The notes under the pieces are model-generated. The model was not told where the DNA came from, ran no database searches, and was given only the letters and a program-made list of their open reading frames with translations. Below are positions 21,792 through 35,900 of a stretch of DNA of 64,000 nucleotides, in pieces; the first letter of the stretch is position 1; the number at the start of each line of letters is the position of its first letter. The translations under genes and the position numbers were made by a program. Source of the DNA: Strix aluco (lineage: Eukaryota; Chordata; Aves; Strigiformes; Strigidae); NCBI RefSeq assembly GCF_031877795.1, contig NC_133971.1, positions 12,502,325 to 12,566,324 on the forward strand, written 5' to 3'.

Positions 21792-24700
21792 ATGTTGTAT
21801 TGGTAGTGCTACAAACCTAAGGATCAACAATCAGCTGGTGTAATGTGCTATGCCATGGATAAGATCCCAATCCATCCTTGCAGACATTGCATCTTGCTGG
21901 ACAAAAGCAACACAGGAAAGAAACTGAGCCCAGTGAAGTAAGTTACGTATTTTATTGTTGACTGTCTGCCAAAAAAGTGCTGCTTTTTGATGAATAACAT
22001 ACGGATCATTGCTGCCGTTTCAAGGTTATATTGATTGCCATTCCAAGAAAATATTAACGAACAGCCTACAACTATAGAAATACTGGATGCTTTTTTCTTG
22101 TATAAACTGTAAGTATTATAAACTATTATTTTAGTTTTTCTGGAAGCCCACAGACAGCTTAGGTCATAACAATTTATGAGACTTCCTGTCCCTCAGCTAA
22201 GAAAGACAATGACCTGTTCACTGAGTTAGGTAGCAGTGGTGTGCAGTTAGGTGCATCCCATAATTTCAGCATGGATTCTTACTACATAGATAGAGTGAAG
22301 AGCAGACTAAATTGCAGTTATATGAGTCATGGCAGATAAAAATTAAAGTTCAACAATGGTTGAACAATGAACAAGAATACAAGAATTCTTTCATATTTAT
22401 GAGATTTACTGTGTATTACCAGAAGGACCTCATCAAATACACGGTAAGAAGAGAGTTTAAGATGAGACATTGCATAAGAAAAGAATGTATTGTTAAAAAT
22501 TTTATAGAATTTTAAGAGGATTGTAGTTGTTCACTTCTACAAATTGTTACTGACTCAGTGACTAAGAATTTGAGTAAGTTTTATATTTCTGCTTGGTTTT
22601 CCTGGTACTAAACTCTCAGAATACATATAAACTGAGGTAAATTAAATACTGCTTGCACGGAGATTTAAGTAGAGTACAGGGCTTGGTTCTTCAAAAAAAT
22701 TTTTTTTTCAGGAAAGAAGAAATTGCTAACATCTGGGAGAATTAAAACTCCCCACCTTTTTTTAAAAGAACTATTTCTTCATGCTTTGTAGTGGTCAATG
22801 TATCTATGAATGCTTCTCATCCATGACTCCCCTTTAAATTTTAAGGTATCCAACTTCTAAGCATTTATTTTCCTCATATCTGCATTTCAGAGAAAATAAT
22901 GCTATCTGAAAATATTTTTTTTTCTTTACATTTCTGCCATTATTTTAGGTAAAACTACAGGCAGTCACTGAGAAGTCATTGTATGCATCAAAAAGATGTC
23001 ACACAAACAGAATAGAACAGAATAGATTTCATACAAACTTACTGTTTCTGAAGTTGATAAGCAATCAGTGATTCTAGTAGGAAATGGAAAAACTAAATTA
23101 GCAAATTAGTGAAATGAATTATTGTATATAGTACCGCAAAATATTGAAGAGGTGTTGTATGGTAGCTGCATTGCAGAATTAAATGTAAGGAAAGACAGCA
23201 TCTACTGTTACAGCTGAAGAAGTTGGCAGTTTTTTGGGCATATGGATGTCTTTTTCACATCCAAAGTACAAGCTTAAACCAATAAGTAAAACAAAATAAA
23301 AGTTTCCTGTGTTATGGTCTAACACCCTTATGGCTGTAAAGCTGTGACAAGATATAGTTTTTAAAAGTTACCTATTGCCAAGATTTTATTGATACAGTGC
23401 TTTTTCTCATATCATCTGCTTCCCTAATGCTTTCTATCAACACCTAAAGTAAAATGATTACACATCAGAAGGTAAAGGTTTAATTTACAGATGACTTAGC
23501 TAGAAACATGCTTCATGTTTAATACAATTTAGAATTATGTGGGGTGGAATGTCTATGTGGGTTTTCTTTTTTAATTTTCTTTCAAGAGTATATCTGCTTT
23601 TTGTAAAGATGCTAGAAACCTGTCAGTTCCCATTATTGGTAATTTGCAATTAAGTTTCTAATTAAAATTATTTCATGTTTCATTAGAAGATTTGATGTTT
23701 TCTTTCTAATGACTGCAGACTGGAATATGAACAAGAAGAGGTTTGGACATAGTGAACATGAAGAAAAGAAATGTTCTGATTCAGTAATATTCTAACATTT
23801 TTGAAAATGCCATCAGTCAGAAAGAAATATATTCATCTTCATTAAGTAAGGCTTCCTCCCCATAGTCTTTACAAAAGAAATCCAAATCTTAATCTTTTGT
23901 AGCACAATAAGTTGAAAAATTTTAAGTAATCTTATTTTCATATTTTGTATATCTCATTTTCTTCTATGTACAGAGTAAGGAAAGCTTGCACTTCTTTTAC
24001 TAATCAATTTTGAATGATTAGTAAAACTATGTAGAATCAAATAAATATTTGACATTATAAACACTCAAAAAAATCAATAATTTGATGCTTCTCCCAACTT
24101 TTAATGGCATTATCTATTTCATTTATATTTTGTTCAATAGCTTTTAAAAGCCATTTTGAGTTTTGATTGTGCTTTAGTCTTTTTGCTAAAGTGCACTGCT
24201 TATACAGAATCTGAAACAAATTGCAAGTAATTAGCTAGTAGCTTGAGAACTAAAATGTGATCTTAGCTAAGGTAGACTGAGCAGAAATAACTGGTAAAGA
24301 ATGATGATTCTCTAATTCTTCCATAAATGCAAAAATTTTAATTCATGGTTTGGTAAAAGCTGTATAGAAAATGAAGAAATATCTAACAAAAAAATAGGGG
24401 TAAGAAAAAACAATTCCATGGATTTTTCTTAAAAGTAAAATTAGAACATCGAAATAGATCTAATTTAGAATATCTCAGCTTCCATTTACAGATTAAAATT
24501 AGTATGTCTCAGGAAGAGGAGAGCTAGAATTACGGTCCAATTCTGAAATGCACTTTACTGGAAAACCAAAACTCCAACTATGTGCTTACTCCACTATTAT
24601 TCTTGTCATGTTCATTTTCATGCAAAGCAATCCACGTGTTAAGAAAATAAGTCATAGACAATATTTAATTCATAAGAAACAAAGCAAACAACATTCGTTA

Positions 24701-27700
24701 AAACACGAAAAAGGGCTTGAATTGCAGACATGTTGAAAAAACATTAAATAGTGAAAGAAACCGTGCAATGTGGAGTGTTACATTCAGTGGGCTCCCTGAA
24801 TTGGAAATAGATGATTTTGGAGCATTCTGTTTTCCAATTGGATATAGCGAGGGTTTGTTGTAAAAAAAAGAAAAAAAAAGGTGTATGTGATTAGAACAAA
24901 ACCTTACACCTGGATTCTGGAAAAAGGTAAAAACTGGGTGCCAGTCATTCATACAGAAACAAACTTACGTTTTTCTTTTTTGTGTGTTTCCTCCATATTT
25001 TTTACCCTCGTTGTTCCTTTCAGCCACAATTTATGATATGGTAAGTTTTATCTTTATGTAACTGATTATTTAGGAAATTTTAGGAAGGTAGGTAAACATA
25101 AGAGACATTTCCCACATGTTCTAATGTGGGAAATGATGTACATGAACTTTACAAAAGGAAGAAGTACCAGTCATAAACCAAAAATCCCCATGGTAGCAGA
25201 CCTGCCAGCACTGGCACGTCCAGAAGCAGCATGTCCTATATAGGACCTGCTGTCCTTCAGTCAGATTAATTTCCTTATATTCGTCAAGTGTGATGCATAC
25301 CAAATATACTTAATTTATCATACCTGTTAAGATCACATCTTACACCTTACAGTAGCAGATACTAAAGTATATTATTCCCTGTTAGCAGCAGAGTTGACAG
25401 ATTTTCTGTGGTTTAGAGAACTACTTGTTTGTTTTATTGACAACATTGGAAAAGTGGGACTCTAGAACAGCAAAGAGAGGAATGTAGCATTGCATATGGG
25501 CAATTGTATATGGTTTTCATTCTTTGCCTTTTCCAGGTGTTAAGTGGGTTTGGTATTCAATCTTACTTGCTACAAAACAGGCAAGGTTGTATGAAAAGAT
25601 ATGTAAAGAGATTGTTTGAAGATTCAATACAGGCAAACCTGGTAGTTCATCTTGGCTGCGTAATGACACAGCTTGTACTGTTAAGTAATACTCCCCTTGA
25701 TGTGGGTCCAAAATCCAGACTGAAATGAGTATGTTAATTATGTTACAGTAAAGAGGAATACTGATTTTGGTATACCAGCAAACTGAATTTTGATTTTATA
25801 CATTAGAAAAATGCTGAGCAGAAACAGATTTCTTCTGGATGATCAAATCTCTTCTACAGGGAACTACTAAACTAAAAAGCAGAACACCATTTTTGTAGTT
25901 GCTGTGGCAATATGTTGTTGTTTCCCTCTGCAGCACAGCACAACAGACTAATCTGGTTTCTAAAGGTAAGCTGTTTTAGGAGGATATAAATAATGTATTA
26001 GAAATACTACTAGATGAGTATTTTTGGATTAAAATCTGTTAATCTATGGAATATATCTGTATTTAGAATGGTATTAACTGTGTGGATGTCTGTCTTCTGG
26101 ATTTCTTTTGTTCTTAGAGTATCCCAATTCCCTTTAGCTTAAGTATAAATGTAGCATTGACTAGTGCACTGAAACTATTTTTATAAAAATACGTGAGCAG
26201 TACTGAATTTTAGTGACATATGCTGGAACGTACAATATGTGACCCACCACAGTGGGTACAGAATGTGATGAGGATCTTCTGGGATTAACTTGATCCACTA
26301 TTAGTAAAATATAATCTCACTTTTTAATGGAGAGCCACGGTAGGAGGTGGTTGCTCAGCCAGAGTGCTGAAATGGGCTCCCAGTTTTTCTCCACATGTTC
26401 TCTAGATTAAACTTTAGTAAAACCTGTCTTGGACAGTTACAGTGGAAGATCTTATTTTTATCTCTAGCAGCAGGTTTTATGAATTCTCTGTTTCACTTTA
26501 TCTATACCACTATTTCATCACCTTCAGCTACAAAGATGCATTTTTCTCTTTCTTCTAACACAGATTTTGTTCAGCATTTTGAATCTCAACAAATCCAGCA
26601 ATCTGGTTAGATGAGATTCAGGATGTCTGTTTATCTGTCCTAAATTTCTCTATCTAATCTTCTCCCTGTGCTCTTGACAGCAGTTTGTCTCTTTTTGCCC
26701 TTCACTGTGCTACACATGGCACCATATCAAAAGGCTTTGGACCACCACAGTTGCTTTTTTGAAGTCTCATGTGCATTTTCTCATCATCTTATCTTCAATT
26801 TTTTATTTGAGCTTTAAGACAAGTTTTTTTCCTACTTGTCTCCCACTGGTCTTCAGTCATTTTTCAGATATGGGTGTGCACATTTTGTGGGAACAGACTT
26901 GCTTTAATTTTGCATCAGTATGCTTTTTATCATAATTTATTGCAAGTAGAGTTCAGTTGTTCAAATAATTCTTCATGAAAAGCAGGCAGAACATGGGATT
27001 TTGGGCAGAGTGGAAAAAAACAATTCTTACACCTCAAAACAGATACGGTAAAAAATGTTTGTCAGTGTTTTCCTAGCCATATAGATGATACATGAAATAT
27101 GCACTAAAATGGTATTTTAGTGCCATAGGTATTGAAACCTCTGCAGGAAGACCCCTCAACTAGTAAACTGTGGCCCAGATGTAGCTCACATGTCACCTTC
27201 TGCAGTAGTCCTTTGTGCCCCAGATACTAGTTTGTAAGGGATCCTTTTGTGTGTGGAGAGGGAAGAGACTGGGCACAGACAGAGCTAGCTGGATGTTTGC
27301 TGACAAACTGCAAATCTAGAGTCCAAGAGTGAGACCGCTTAGCTTAAGAAAGTAGAGGAAATACAGGTTTTTTTCTTCAGCTGTCTCTTGTCATGTTCCT
27401 ACTGTGTTGGATAGAACTGCAGCTGGAGGTGGAAGAAGAAGAACAAAAGGTAGCAGAGCTGGAGTGCAAATGCATACACCTTCCCTGCTTCTACTGTGCT
27501 TTGTTTTGAAGCTGAACTACAAAGAATAAACAGGAGTGGGTTGAAGCGGAGCAGGCTCTCCAGAGGCTATGACTTCTTGCATACACAGAAGTGAAATCTA
27601 AGAAGTAGCAAATAGAGACAAAGAGTGGTACCTGTCAATTCACACTTATATTTGGATGTAGAAGAAAGAGGCCAGGAACTTGTGGGGGAATGTGTAACAC

Positions 27701-30700
27701 ACAGAATGGAGTGTGTGTTAAACATTCACTTGGCTCCATGTTTCTACTTTTAAGAAAGAGGTAAGTTAAGACATATTAGTAAAAAGCAAATTGAGGCCAT
27801 TTCTGTGGTTTATGCAAGAACACCTCTGTATTTTCCTGTGATCTTAGGAATTTCTCGAAGGAAACCGCCCCTAGTTTAGTATAGAGCCATAATGTTGAAC
27901 TTTTTTGTGTTTATGAAATTTTTGTGTTTAGTGTCAAATTTATTAAGAAAAACCGAGCGCTTTGTTGAAATTTTGTTTCACAAAAATTTATGCTGAAGTG
28001 CAAACTTCTTATCAGTGCCAATAGCTCACCTTTCCTGATTTAAAGCCTGTTGGTGGCTCTATGGGACATTCTTCTAGAAGCTCACTAGGAGTTCAAGGTA
28101 CCTGCTACTTTACAGGACAGACCTTTTGACAAGCATACCAACTAATCTAAGTTTTTGGCACAAAACAGAGCAAAAGGTATGATGCTTGTACTATGCTGAA
28201 TCTTAATTTTTCAGCAACTTTGTTTGGGCTGTCTAAGAATGCTGGCCTGTCAGATGGTGGATTGGCACAGTGGATTTCTGACTGAACCAGAACTTTTCAG
28301 GAATTACATTATTCATTTGCCAAGCATGAGCAGCAAGGAAGGTATATGACTCACCATGACAGTCATATGCTATTGCGACATAGTATTATGAATGACTTTC
28401 TGGGCAATTTGCATAGTTCTTTGTTTGAAGTACCAACATAGAATCACATGGCAGTGCCAAAATATGCCAGTATCTAATTATCTTTTTAGTTTAAATGATA
28501 GTGTGGGTCGGCAGCGTAGGCAGTGGTTTCATGTTACAGTGGGTGAAAAGGAATCCCCATACAATTCTGGCCACAACTGTCTACTTCTCTTGTCTTGTCT
28601 GACTCCACAGTGCCCCGATCCAGAGAGGAAAAAAAGGCAAAAACTAAATAGTTCTCTATTGATTTTTCTGCCGCATCAGCTCGTGCTGGGTTCCATAGGT
28701 TGCTGCAACCACTGTAAGGGTATAGTTGGAACTGTGTGGTTGGAGGTAAAGAAATGTTAGTAGATAGATCAGCTGAGCTATAACATGAAAGCATGGCTTT
28801 ATACATGTTATTTTTGATGAATATTCATTTGTTTCATATTCTAACAATTCTGCTAGAAAATGTGGCAATATTAGAGTTTTGGTCATTTGCAGTCATGCTG
28901 TTTCCTATCAGCAAATCATCGTCACTTGATGGATGTTTCTTATGATGGCTATAGCAATGTAATTATTCTCAGTAGAAATGTATGAGACATTATCCAGAAC
29001 TGATTTGCTGCAAATGAAATTAAGTTGAGGGCTAGTGCATAATCACAGTGTATTGATACCCTGACTCTATAATGTGTATATAAAAACTGATCCATCTTTT
29101 ATCTTCATAAATTTTTAACATGGATTTTTGTATCTGCCTTGGAGCTTTTGTAGCCTTATATATATAATGTATTTAATAATCCATACTTAAATCATGAATT
29201 ATTCTAACGTGACATGTCCACTGATACATTGCTTTGCAGTATAGTCAGGGAGTTTGTATTTTGGGTCTATAGCATTTTTATACTCCTATAGATATTACTG
29301 GGTTTAGGATTTTTTTTTGAGAAGGACTACTTTTTCAGCGACAGAATCTGAAACATTATTAAAAAAATTAACTGTGAAAATAAATGTCCTCCTAGGTGAT
29401 ATAAATCTTCATATCGGGGGGGGCTGGGATGCAGAGGACCAGTACCATGGAAAGAAGCCTGTATTGATTCTTATTTAACTGAGATCAGCTTCAGCAATTA
29501 TGCAGTGTCATTTATGTGGGGGAATTTTTAAGATATATTAATAGAAATATTTATTTGTTTAATTCTGAATGGGCAAATCTGAGACCCCAGTTTAGCTGTC
29601 TGTTCCATTTTTGTAATGAAATGTAATTGACAGTGATCATTTTACAGTGCAAAACCACCCTGCTCATCTAGTTATGTACAGCCCTCTTTCCACAAGGCAC
29701 TGAGCATATTCTTGGGTTAAAAAATGGGCATGGTAACAAATAGCAAAAGTACAATGCAAACTATGTATCTGGTGATTCCTGTGTTTCCTAAGAAACTAAC
29801 ATATCTAGTTCTGTGGGGTACATTTTAATTTCCACCCAGTAATGCAAGAACAATGAATAGGAGCATCCTACCTAGTAATTGTGCCTGGGTGACCTGCATG
29901 CTGATAACATTGGATAACCAAAGTCTGATGGTATACCCTGAGGTCGAACTTAGTCCTCATTTGATTCTAGGAAAGACAGATACTCACTCTCATGTCTGGC
30001 TCCTTACTTTTGTGCTAATTGTAGCCTGAGTGGACATGGCAGTACATCATAAACATAGTTACAATTAACTACTCTCTACAAGTATTTTTAAGACTAACCT
30101 GAAATTGCAGAAATCACTATATTTTTATCATTTTATAGGAGAAAACAGGTCCAGCCATGTTTTAGATAACTTCAGTCGGTGGCATTTTAATTTTTCCTCT
30201 GTAGAAGATTTTTAATGCCATGTCAGAATTTCTGAAAAGAAAAATATGCTCTGAAAAAGAGAATGTGTTCTGGGAATACTATCATAGCTTTAGCTATTGT
30301 ACTGCCTCATTAATAACAATTATATTACATAGTAGCATGCTGTACTCTTGTATTCTATCAAGCATCGAGATAAGTTTTTCCTGCTGTTGTTTTTTTCTTA
30401 GGAATAAAATATTTCCTAAACATGATCCACTGCAGCAAGCACATTGATAAATTAGTAAAAGGTATTTTTCAACACTGCAGAGTTACCCTAAAATATTGCT
30501 CTAGCAATAATGCCAAATTATAATTGTGCCAAATATGTGGCTACCAACAATTACATGATTGAAAGTAAAAGGTTTGCCAGTATATTAAGGCTAATTATTG
30601 TGCTTGATTCATTCTCTCCCTAAGGAGGACTTGGTTTAGCTTAGCTTCATCATATTGCATTAGACATTCCTTCCAAAGCCTATAGAAATTTTTTTATATT

Positions 30701-32250
30701 TTTCTTTCCAGTAGTGTTGTTTTGAAGAAGACTGCTCTATATCTAAACAATAGCAGTCATCACAAATTATTTGTGGCCCACAGATTATATTACTTCTAAA
30801 GGTACATAAACTTGCTTATGCTAGTCACAACTTGGAAGAAAGAACATCACATTTTGGAAGGACAGAAATTAAGTTAGATGTAGAAATGTACCAGTGTGCA
30901 GTTACACTAAATACACAGTGATGGTGCCTAAGAGCATAAGAACTGTAAGAGCTCCCCATAAAAACTGCTATACTGTTTGTTTTAAATATTGCTAAATTCG
31001 TACTAAACCATTTGGTTTGTAAGCAACATTTTGTTTAGTGTATAGCTTTTCTGTAGAAGTGATTTATAGCATTTTCAATGAAACATTTAGGAGGTAGAGC
31101 AGCCTAGCACCTTTATTTGTTTCCGAGAACTTCAGAAGTGTTAGATGTTTTTCAGTGTAGGTAAACTCAATAATCCCTGCCTCAAGGGCATGCAGTTTAC
31201 TTTCAGTAATGATTCAGTGGAAGAGAACAACCAACTAGAAGGGTGAAGATCAGCTGAAGTAAAGAATAAAAACTGGAGAAATAAAATGAAATGCTCAACA
31301 GCACCTTGCGTATGAAGAAGCACATGACCAACTGAATTTAATTAACAAAATTAGAAATAAATAGTGTATTCTATGGCAGAAATAGGTGCTATGGAGACTA
31401 GTGGTTAGAGAGTTCAGGGAGGTTACAGTGGGAGAAAAAGTTTTTAGAGCCTTGTGGGAGAAAAAAGGCATGCTATGGTGAGGCTAGAAACACTGACAGA
31501 GCAGGGGCTGTAAGATAAGATATCTACCTGTGAGATAAGGTAGATTATGTATGCTAATTCAAATTTAAATTTGATCTGATGCAAAACTAAGCATGTCACA
31601 TTTTCCAGGCAGAGTTTTTTCTTTGAAAATACTGAGCACAGTGTAGGTATTTCATCTGGAGTACTAGGAATCCTGGGGTATTTCAAGGGCTGGAAATGAA
31701 AAATCCAAGAAAAAAGGATTCTTCAACCATGCTGAAAAGGCACTTCAGTTGTTGCACATGAGATCATTCTGGATCTGGTCTAGTCAGTGCTGAACTTGTG
31801 TCTGATAAGCCTGTCTTGGGGATCAAGCTGAATTCTGCAGGTGTTCCTGAGTTCCTTTGCTGTCCTCTCCAGCCTTGCAGGATGATTAGCATGAATGTAC
31901 AGAGGGCTACATACAAATTGTTTCCATGGTTTGCACTGTCAAGAAAGAGCATGATGCAGTACCATACATTCCTGGTTTTGAGTTCATAATGCAAATTTGA
32001 GCTAACATTGCGCAGAAGTGTCTCTGATGTACTATATTTATTTCTTTACACTGTATGAAAGTAGCTAGACTGCTCCTTTATCTGTTACTGAAAGCTTAAG
32101 ATCAGCCTTCATGTGATCCTGGATCTTTCCTATCAGACCTGCCAGATACAAATGACTGCAAAGAGACAGCTGTCTTTGCATTGATGACAGTTAATCACAA
32201 CCCAAACAGATGTCCCAAAAAGAGATAGTTCCCCATTCAGAATGCAAGAT

Positions 32251-33431
32251 TACAGAATCACAGAATCATCTAGGTTGGAAGGGACCTTGAAGATCATCCA
32301 GTCCAACCATCAGCCTAACACTGACAGATCCCAACTACACCATAGCCCTAAGCACTATGTCAACCCAACTCTTAAACCCCTTCAGGGATGGGGACTCCAC
32401 CACCTCCCTGGGCAGCCCCTTCCAACGCCTAACAACCCATTCTGTAAAGAAATGCTTCCTAATATCCAGTCTAAACCTTCCCTGGCGCAACTTGAGGCCA
32501 TTACCTGTTGTCCTATCGCTTATCACTTGGTTAAAGAGACTCATCCCCAGCTCTCTGCAACCTCCTTTCAGGTAGTTGTAGAGGGCGATGAGGTCTCCCC
32601 TCAGCCTCCTCTTCTCCAGACTAAACAACCCCAGTTCCCTCAGCCGCTCCTCGTACGACATGTGCTCCAGACCCTGCACCAGCTTCGTTGCCCTTCTCTG
32701 GACACGCTCGAGTAATTCAATGTCCTTTTTGTAGTGAGGGGCCCAAAACTGAACACAGGAATCGAGGTGCAGCCTCACCAGTGCCGAGTCCAGGGGCAGG
32801 ATCACTTCCCTGTCCCTGCTGGCCACGCTATTTCTGATACAGGCCAGGATGCCATTGGCCTTCTTGGCCACCTGGGCACACTGCTGGCTCCTGTTCAGCC
32901 GGCTGTCAATCAACACCCCCAGGTCCCTCTCTGACTGGCAGCTCTCCAGCCACTCCTCCCCAAGCCTGTAGCGCTGCTGGGGGTTGTTGTGGCCCAAGTG
33001 CAGCACCCGGCATTTGGCCTTATTGAAACTCCTCCAGTTGGCCTCAGCCCATCGCTCCAGCCTGTCCAGATCTCTCTGCAGAGCCTCCCTACCCTCGAGC
33101 AGATCATCACTCCCACCCAACTTGGTGTCATCTGCAAACTTACTGAAGGTGCACTCGATCCCCTCGTCTAGATCATCAATAAAGATGTTAAACAGGAGTG
33201 GCCCCAAAACTGAGCCCTGGGGGACACCACTCGTGACCGGCCACCAACTGGATTTAACTCCATTCACCACAACTCTTTGGGCCCGGCCATCCAGCCAGTT
33301 TTTTACCCAGCAAAGCGTGTGCCCATCCAAGCCTTGAGCAGCCAGTTTTGCCAGGAGAATGCTGTGGGAAATGGTGTCAAAGGCCTTACTGAAGTCAAGG
33401 TAGACAAAGTCTACATTAGTGTCTATCAGAA
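32251..33431 (-). mobile_element. CR1 LINE, 5'-truncated, antisense, with open RT frame (copy 2)
   Basis: About 1.18 kb of CR1 in minus orientation, ending in the ATTCTGTG-type tail (TACAGAATCACAGAATC on + at 32251). The reverse-transcriptase frame is uninterrupted from the 5' truncation to its natural stop at 32335. It starts within RT block 3 ([17 protein letters not shown]), then has [20 protein letters not shown], the catalytic box FADDTKLGG and the C-terminal [16 protein letters not shown] block. The endonuclease domain and first RT blocks are absent, so it cannot move by itself. The intact frame and close match to copy 1 indicate a recent insertion. Confidence 0.97.
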
Positions 33432-33435
33432 TCAC
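32335..33435 (-). CDS. CR1 ORF2 C-terminal fragment, reverse transcriptase palm to C-terminus
   Basis: An open frame of 366 codons with no internal stop, coding the C-terminal half of the CR1 ORF2 polyprotein. In CR1 this enzyme copies LINE RNA at the target nick. Visible blocks are [10 protein letters not shown] (RT3), [18 protein letters not shown] (RT4), FADDTKL with both catalytic aspartates (RT5), and the post-RT region ending VDIVLRAMV. There is no own promoter, and the N-terminal apurinic-type endonuclease is missing. It is part of the mobile element listed at 32251-33431, antisense inside intron 4 of RNF180, and is very unlikely to be a host gene. The first few codons may be non-CR1 flank. 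Confidence 0.85.
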   Translation of the reverse strand: MILIDTNVDFVYLDFSKAFDTISHSILLAKLAAQGLDGHTLCWVKNWLDGRAQRVVVNGVKSSWWPVTSGVPQGSVLGPLLFNIFIDDLDEGIECTFSKFADDTKLGGSDDLLEGREALQRDLDRLERWAEANWRSFNKAKCRVLHLGHNNPQQRYRLGEEWLESCQSERDLGVLIDSRLNRSQQCAQVAKKANGILACIRNSVASRDREVILPLDSALVRLHLDSCVQFWAPHYKKDIELLERVQRRATKLVQGLEHMSYEERLRELGLFSLEKRRLRGDLIALYNYLKGGCRELGMSLFNQVISDRTTGNGLKLRQGRFRLDIRKHFFTEWVVRRWKGLPREVVESPSLKGFKSWVDIVLRAMV

Positions 33436-35900
33436 AGCAGACTGTGGCTAGTGATTTTTCACAAGGTATTTCTGGTATTACAATGTTACAAAAGGTTAAA
33501 TTTCAGCAAGCAATGGTGTTTGCTTTGCAGGGCATTTGGGATATTCTTGTTTTCTTAAATGACCATCTTACCCAACTGCAAGAATTTTCTTTTACATATA
33601 AATATGTATGTATATATGTAAGTAAGTGCAAATCACAAATCATCTCTAATTTAAAGACCATAATCTTGTGAAGTATTTTTCTCAGTTGGGTTAAAAGCTG
33701 CTGCACTGATTGTGGTATTATGGAGCAGTCTGAATTATTTAGTTTCATTTGACAGGTAAAATAGTTTTTAATTGATTATGTATATGTGCTTTCACAGAGC
33801 TGTTATCTGCATTTTAAAGATATTAATGAATATTTAATGTTGAGTAAGCATAAATTAGTATGCTCAAAAACAAAGCATAATCTGAAACTAAAAATACATA
33901 TTTGACAAAAGGACAGTTCTTTGAAAACAGTCTTTTATAGAAATCAGAAGTACTTAGGAGGCTTTAGTTTAGCTAATAGGTTTCCCATTTTAAGAGATGA
34001 GTTGTTTGCTGGCTAACTTGCAGATTGCTTTGGAATAACTCATTTTGTTTGAAGCTTTAACTAATTGGCAACAATTTGTCAAAGTGTGTAAAATGGATTC
34101 ACACTTTGCAGCAGCTCTCTAGAAAATGCAGTTTCTGATGGTAACATACATTCCTTTTGTTATACTGAAAACTGAGGTTAAAATGGGTATATTCAGACCC
34201 GGAAGAGTAGAGCTAATTATTGTGTTCTCTGAAGACTTTTCCTGGATTTTTGACCAGGATATCTTGATGCCTTGTAAAAATTGTTCCAAATTTTAACTGA
34301 AATAGTTGTTTTAACAATCATGTTAGCCTCTGGATTCTGAAAAGAATTCCAGCTATATTACAAGGAACTATATTAGGTTGCCATATGGCAATTATAATGT
34401 GTACAGCTACACATTTTGTGAAATCAATAGCTGAGGGTTTTTTTCCATTATAAAGTTCAGGATCATGACCCGTAACCTCATCTGATACAAGTGAAGAGCT
34501 AAATGATGGTATCTGTTCTGTAAATGAGTGTAAAGAGAAAATGAGACACCAGCATCTGTTTCGAGTTAGTGTGTGTACCTTTTAAACTTCTGGAAGATTG
34601 TCCTTTTGAAATACAGACCTAGAAAAGTGTATCTTTCAGGTTTTCAGATTATGTGCTTATCTTGTAAACACCGAAAATTAAATGTTCTTTTTGTGAAAAA
34701 TAAGACCGAAGTTATATTCTAAAGAAACCTTTTGTCAAAGGCAATGTCTGAGCTCCTTTCTTTTCAAAGTATCAGTCCTACCATGGCAGAGGTAGGAAAG
34801 ATTTGGTTTTTATACCATTGGATTTGTCTGTTTGTACTGCACTTAAGCACTTAGAAAATCACCAATCACTGGAAATCTATGACACCTAGATATAAGGTAG
34901 GAAGAATGTTTTGGCATTAATTTCTCAGATTCTGGTTTGATGGGTCAGCTTTGCCTCTCAGGAATAGCCTAATGTCGAGATTTGGTGCCAGGAAGAAATT
35001 TTTCATACAGGTTAAACTGGTGAAATCAGGTATGTAGTACAGACCTCTGGACGAGTTCATAGTTTCCTTCCCAATATTATGTGTCATTGATTTCCTTCCT
35101 CTTTGTTTGCTAGATTGTTGGTTTTGCTTTTGGCTTTTGGTACAAATCTAAAACTTGTTTCAGGGTGCTGGAATGGGGTTTAGGATCTGTGACTGTGGAG
35201 AAGGCACAGCATCCAGTCTTACCACTCATAGTTTTAGAGTACTGGGCTCAGTGATTCAGAGGCTCTTTTGGTCCTATTTTGTGTAATTCTAAGACCTTTT
35301 AGCCACTGCAGATCATATTTCCACTCTGCATTGGTTCTAATAGATCTAGGTCAGACACTTATACATACTGGGTACATTTGTAATTGTTGAAAGAGGTCCA
35401 AGGAGTCATCCTCTGACCTGAAGCCTGGTGGCCCTGGTCCTGTCACTCTGCTTAGAGCTCACTCCCCCCAGAGCATACTAGTTGTGTCCATCCTGCAAAT
35501 CACTTGGCTCTGGATCAGAGCCCCAGGTGGTGCCCTGCAGTCTCAAGATGTAATCAAGTCTTGGATGTCTCCTTTGTCAGGTCAAAGTGGCTATATATCC
35601 TGCAGTGTACCAGTGTGGTGATTTTTACAGCATAAAACTATGAGTAGGTATGAATGTCTAAGAGTATGGCCTGAGAATATGGGATGATATTTGGGATGCA
35701 AACCTGAAGTTGTATAGTAGAGTATGTGTCATTCTCCCCTTTCCCATATACCACAGTTCGTCCTGCGAAAATATTTTTTTTTGCTTAACTATTCTTTAAT
35801 ATCTGTTCTCCTACCTGTAAGCTAATTCTTTCATAATTAATATATATATTCAGAATGAAGTGCTTCTAAGCACTTGTCACAGGTAAGATACAGTATCATT
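33432..35900 (+). other. RNF180: RNF180 intron 4, unique stretch between CR1 copies
   Basis: AT-rich sequence, with no repeat or gene recognised. Frames are short and unsupported. Confidence 0.6.

Larger units (their letters stand above)
17056..32250 (+). other. RNF180: RNF180 intron 4, 15 kb with few recognisable features
   Basis: AT-rich intronic sequence. I see a three-copy 17-bp tandem repeat (21741-21791), a coding-like relic near 19645-19860 and scattered homopolymer runs. Short open frames on both strands lack any domain or splice support. Notably, no CR1 or LTR copy is recognisable across the whole stretch. Confidence 0.6.

Noticed and set aside
32984-33337. Plus-strand frames over CR1 copy 2
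   Set aside because: Shadow frames opposite the real CR1 reverse-transcriptase frame.
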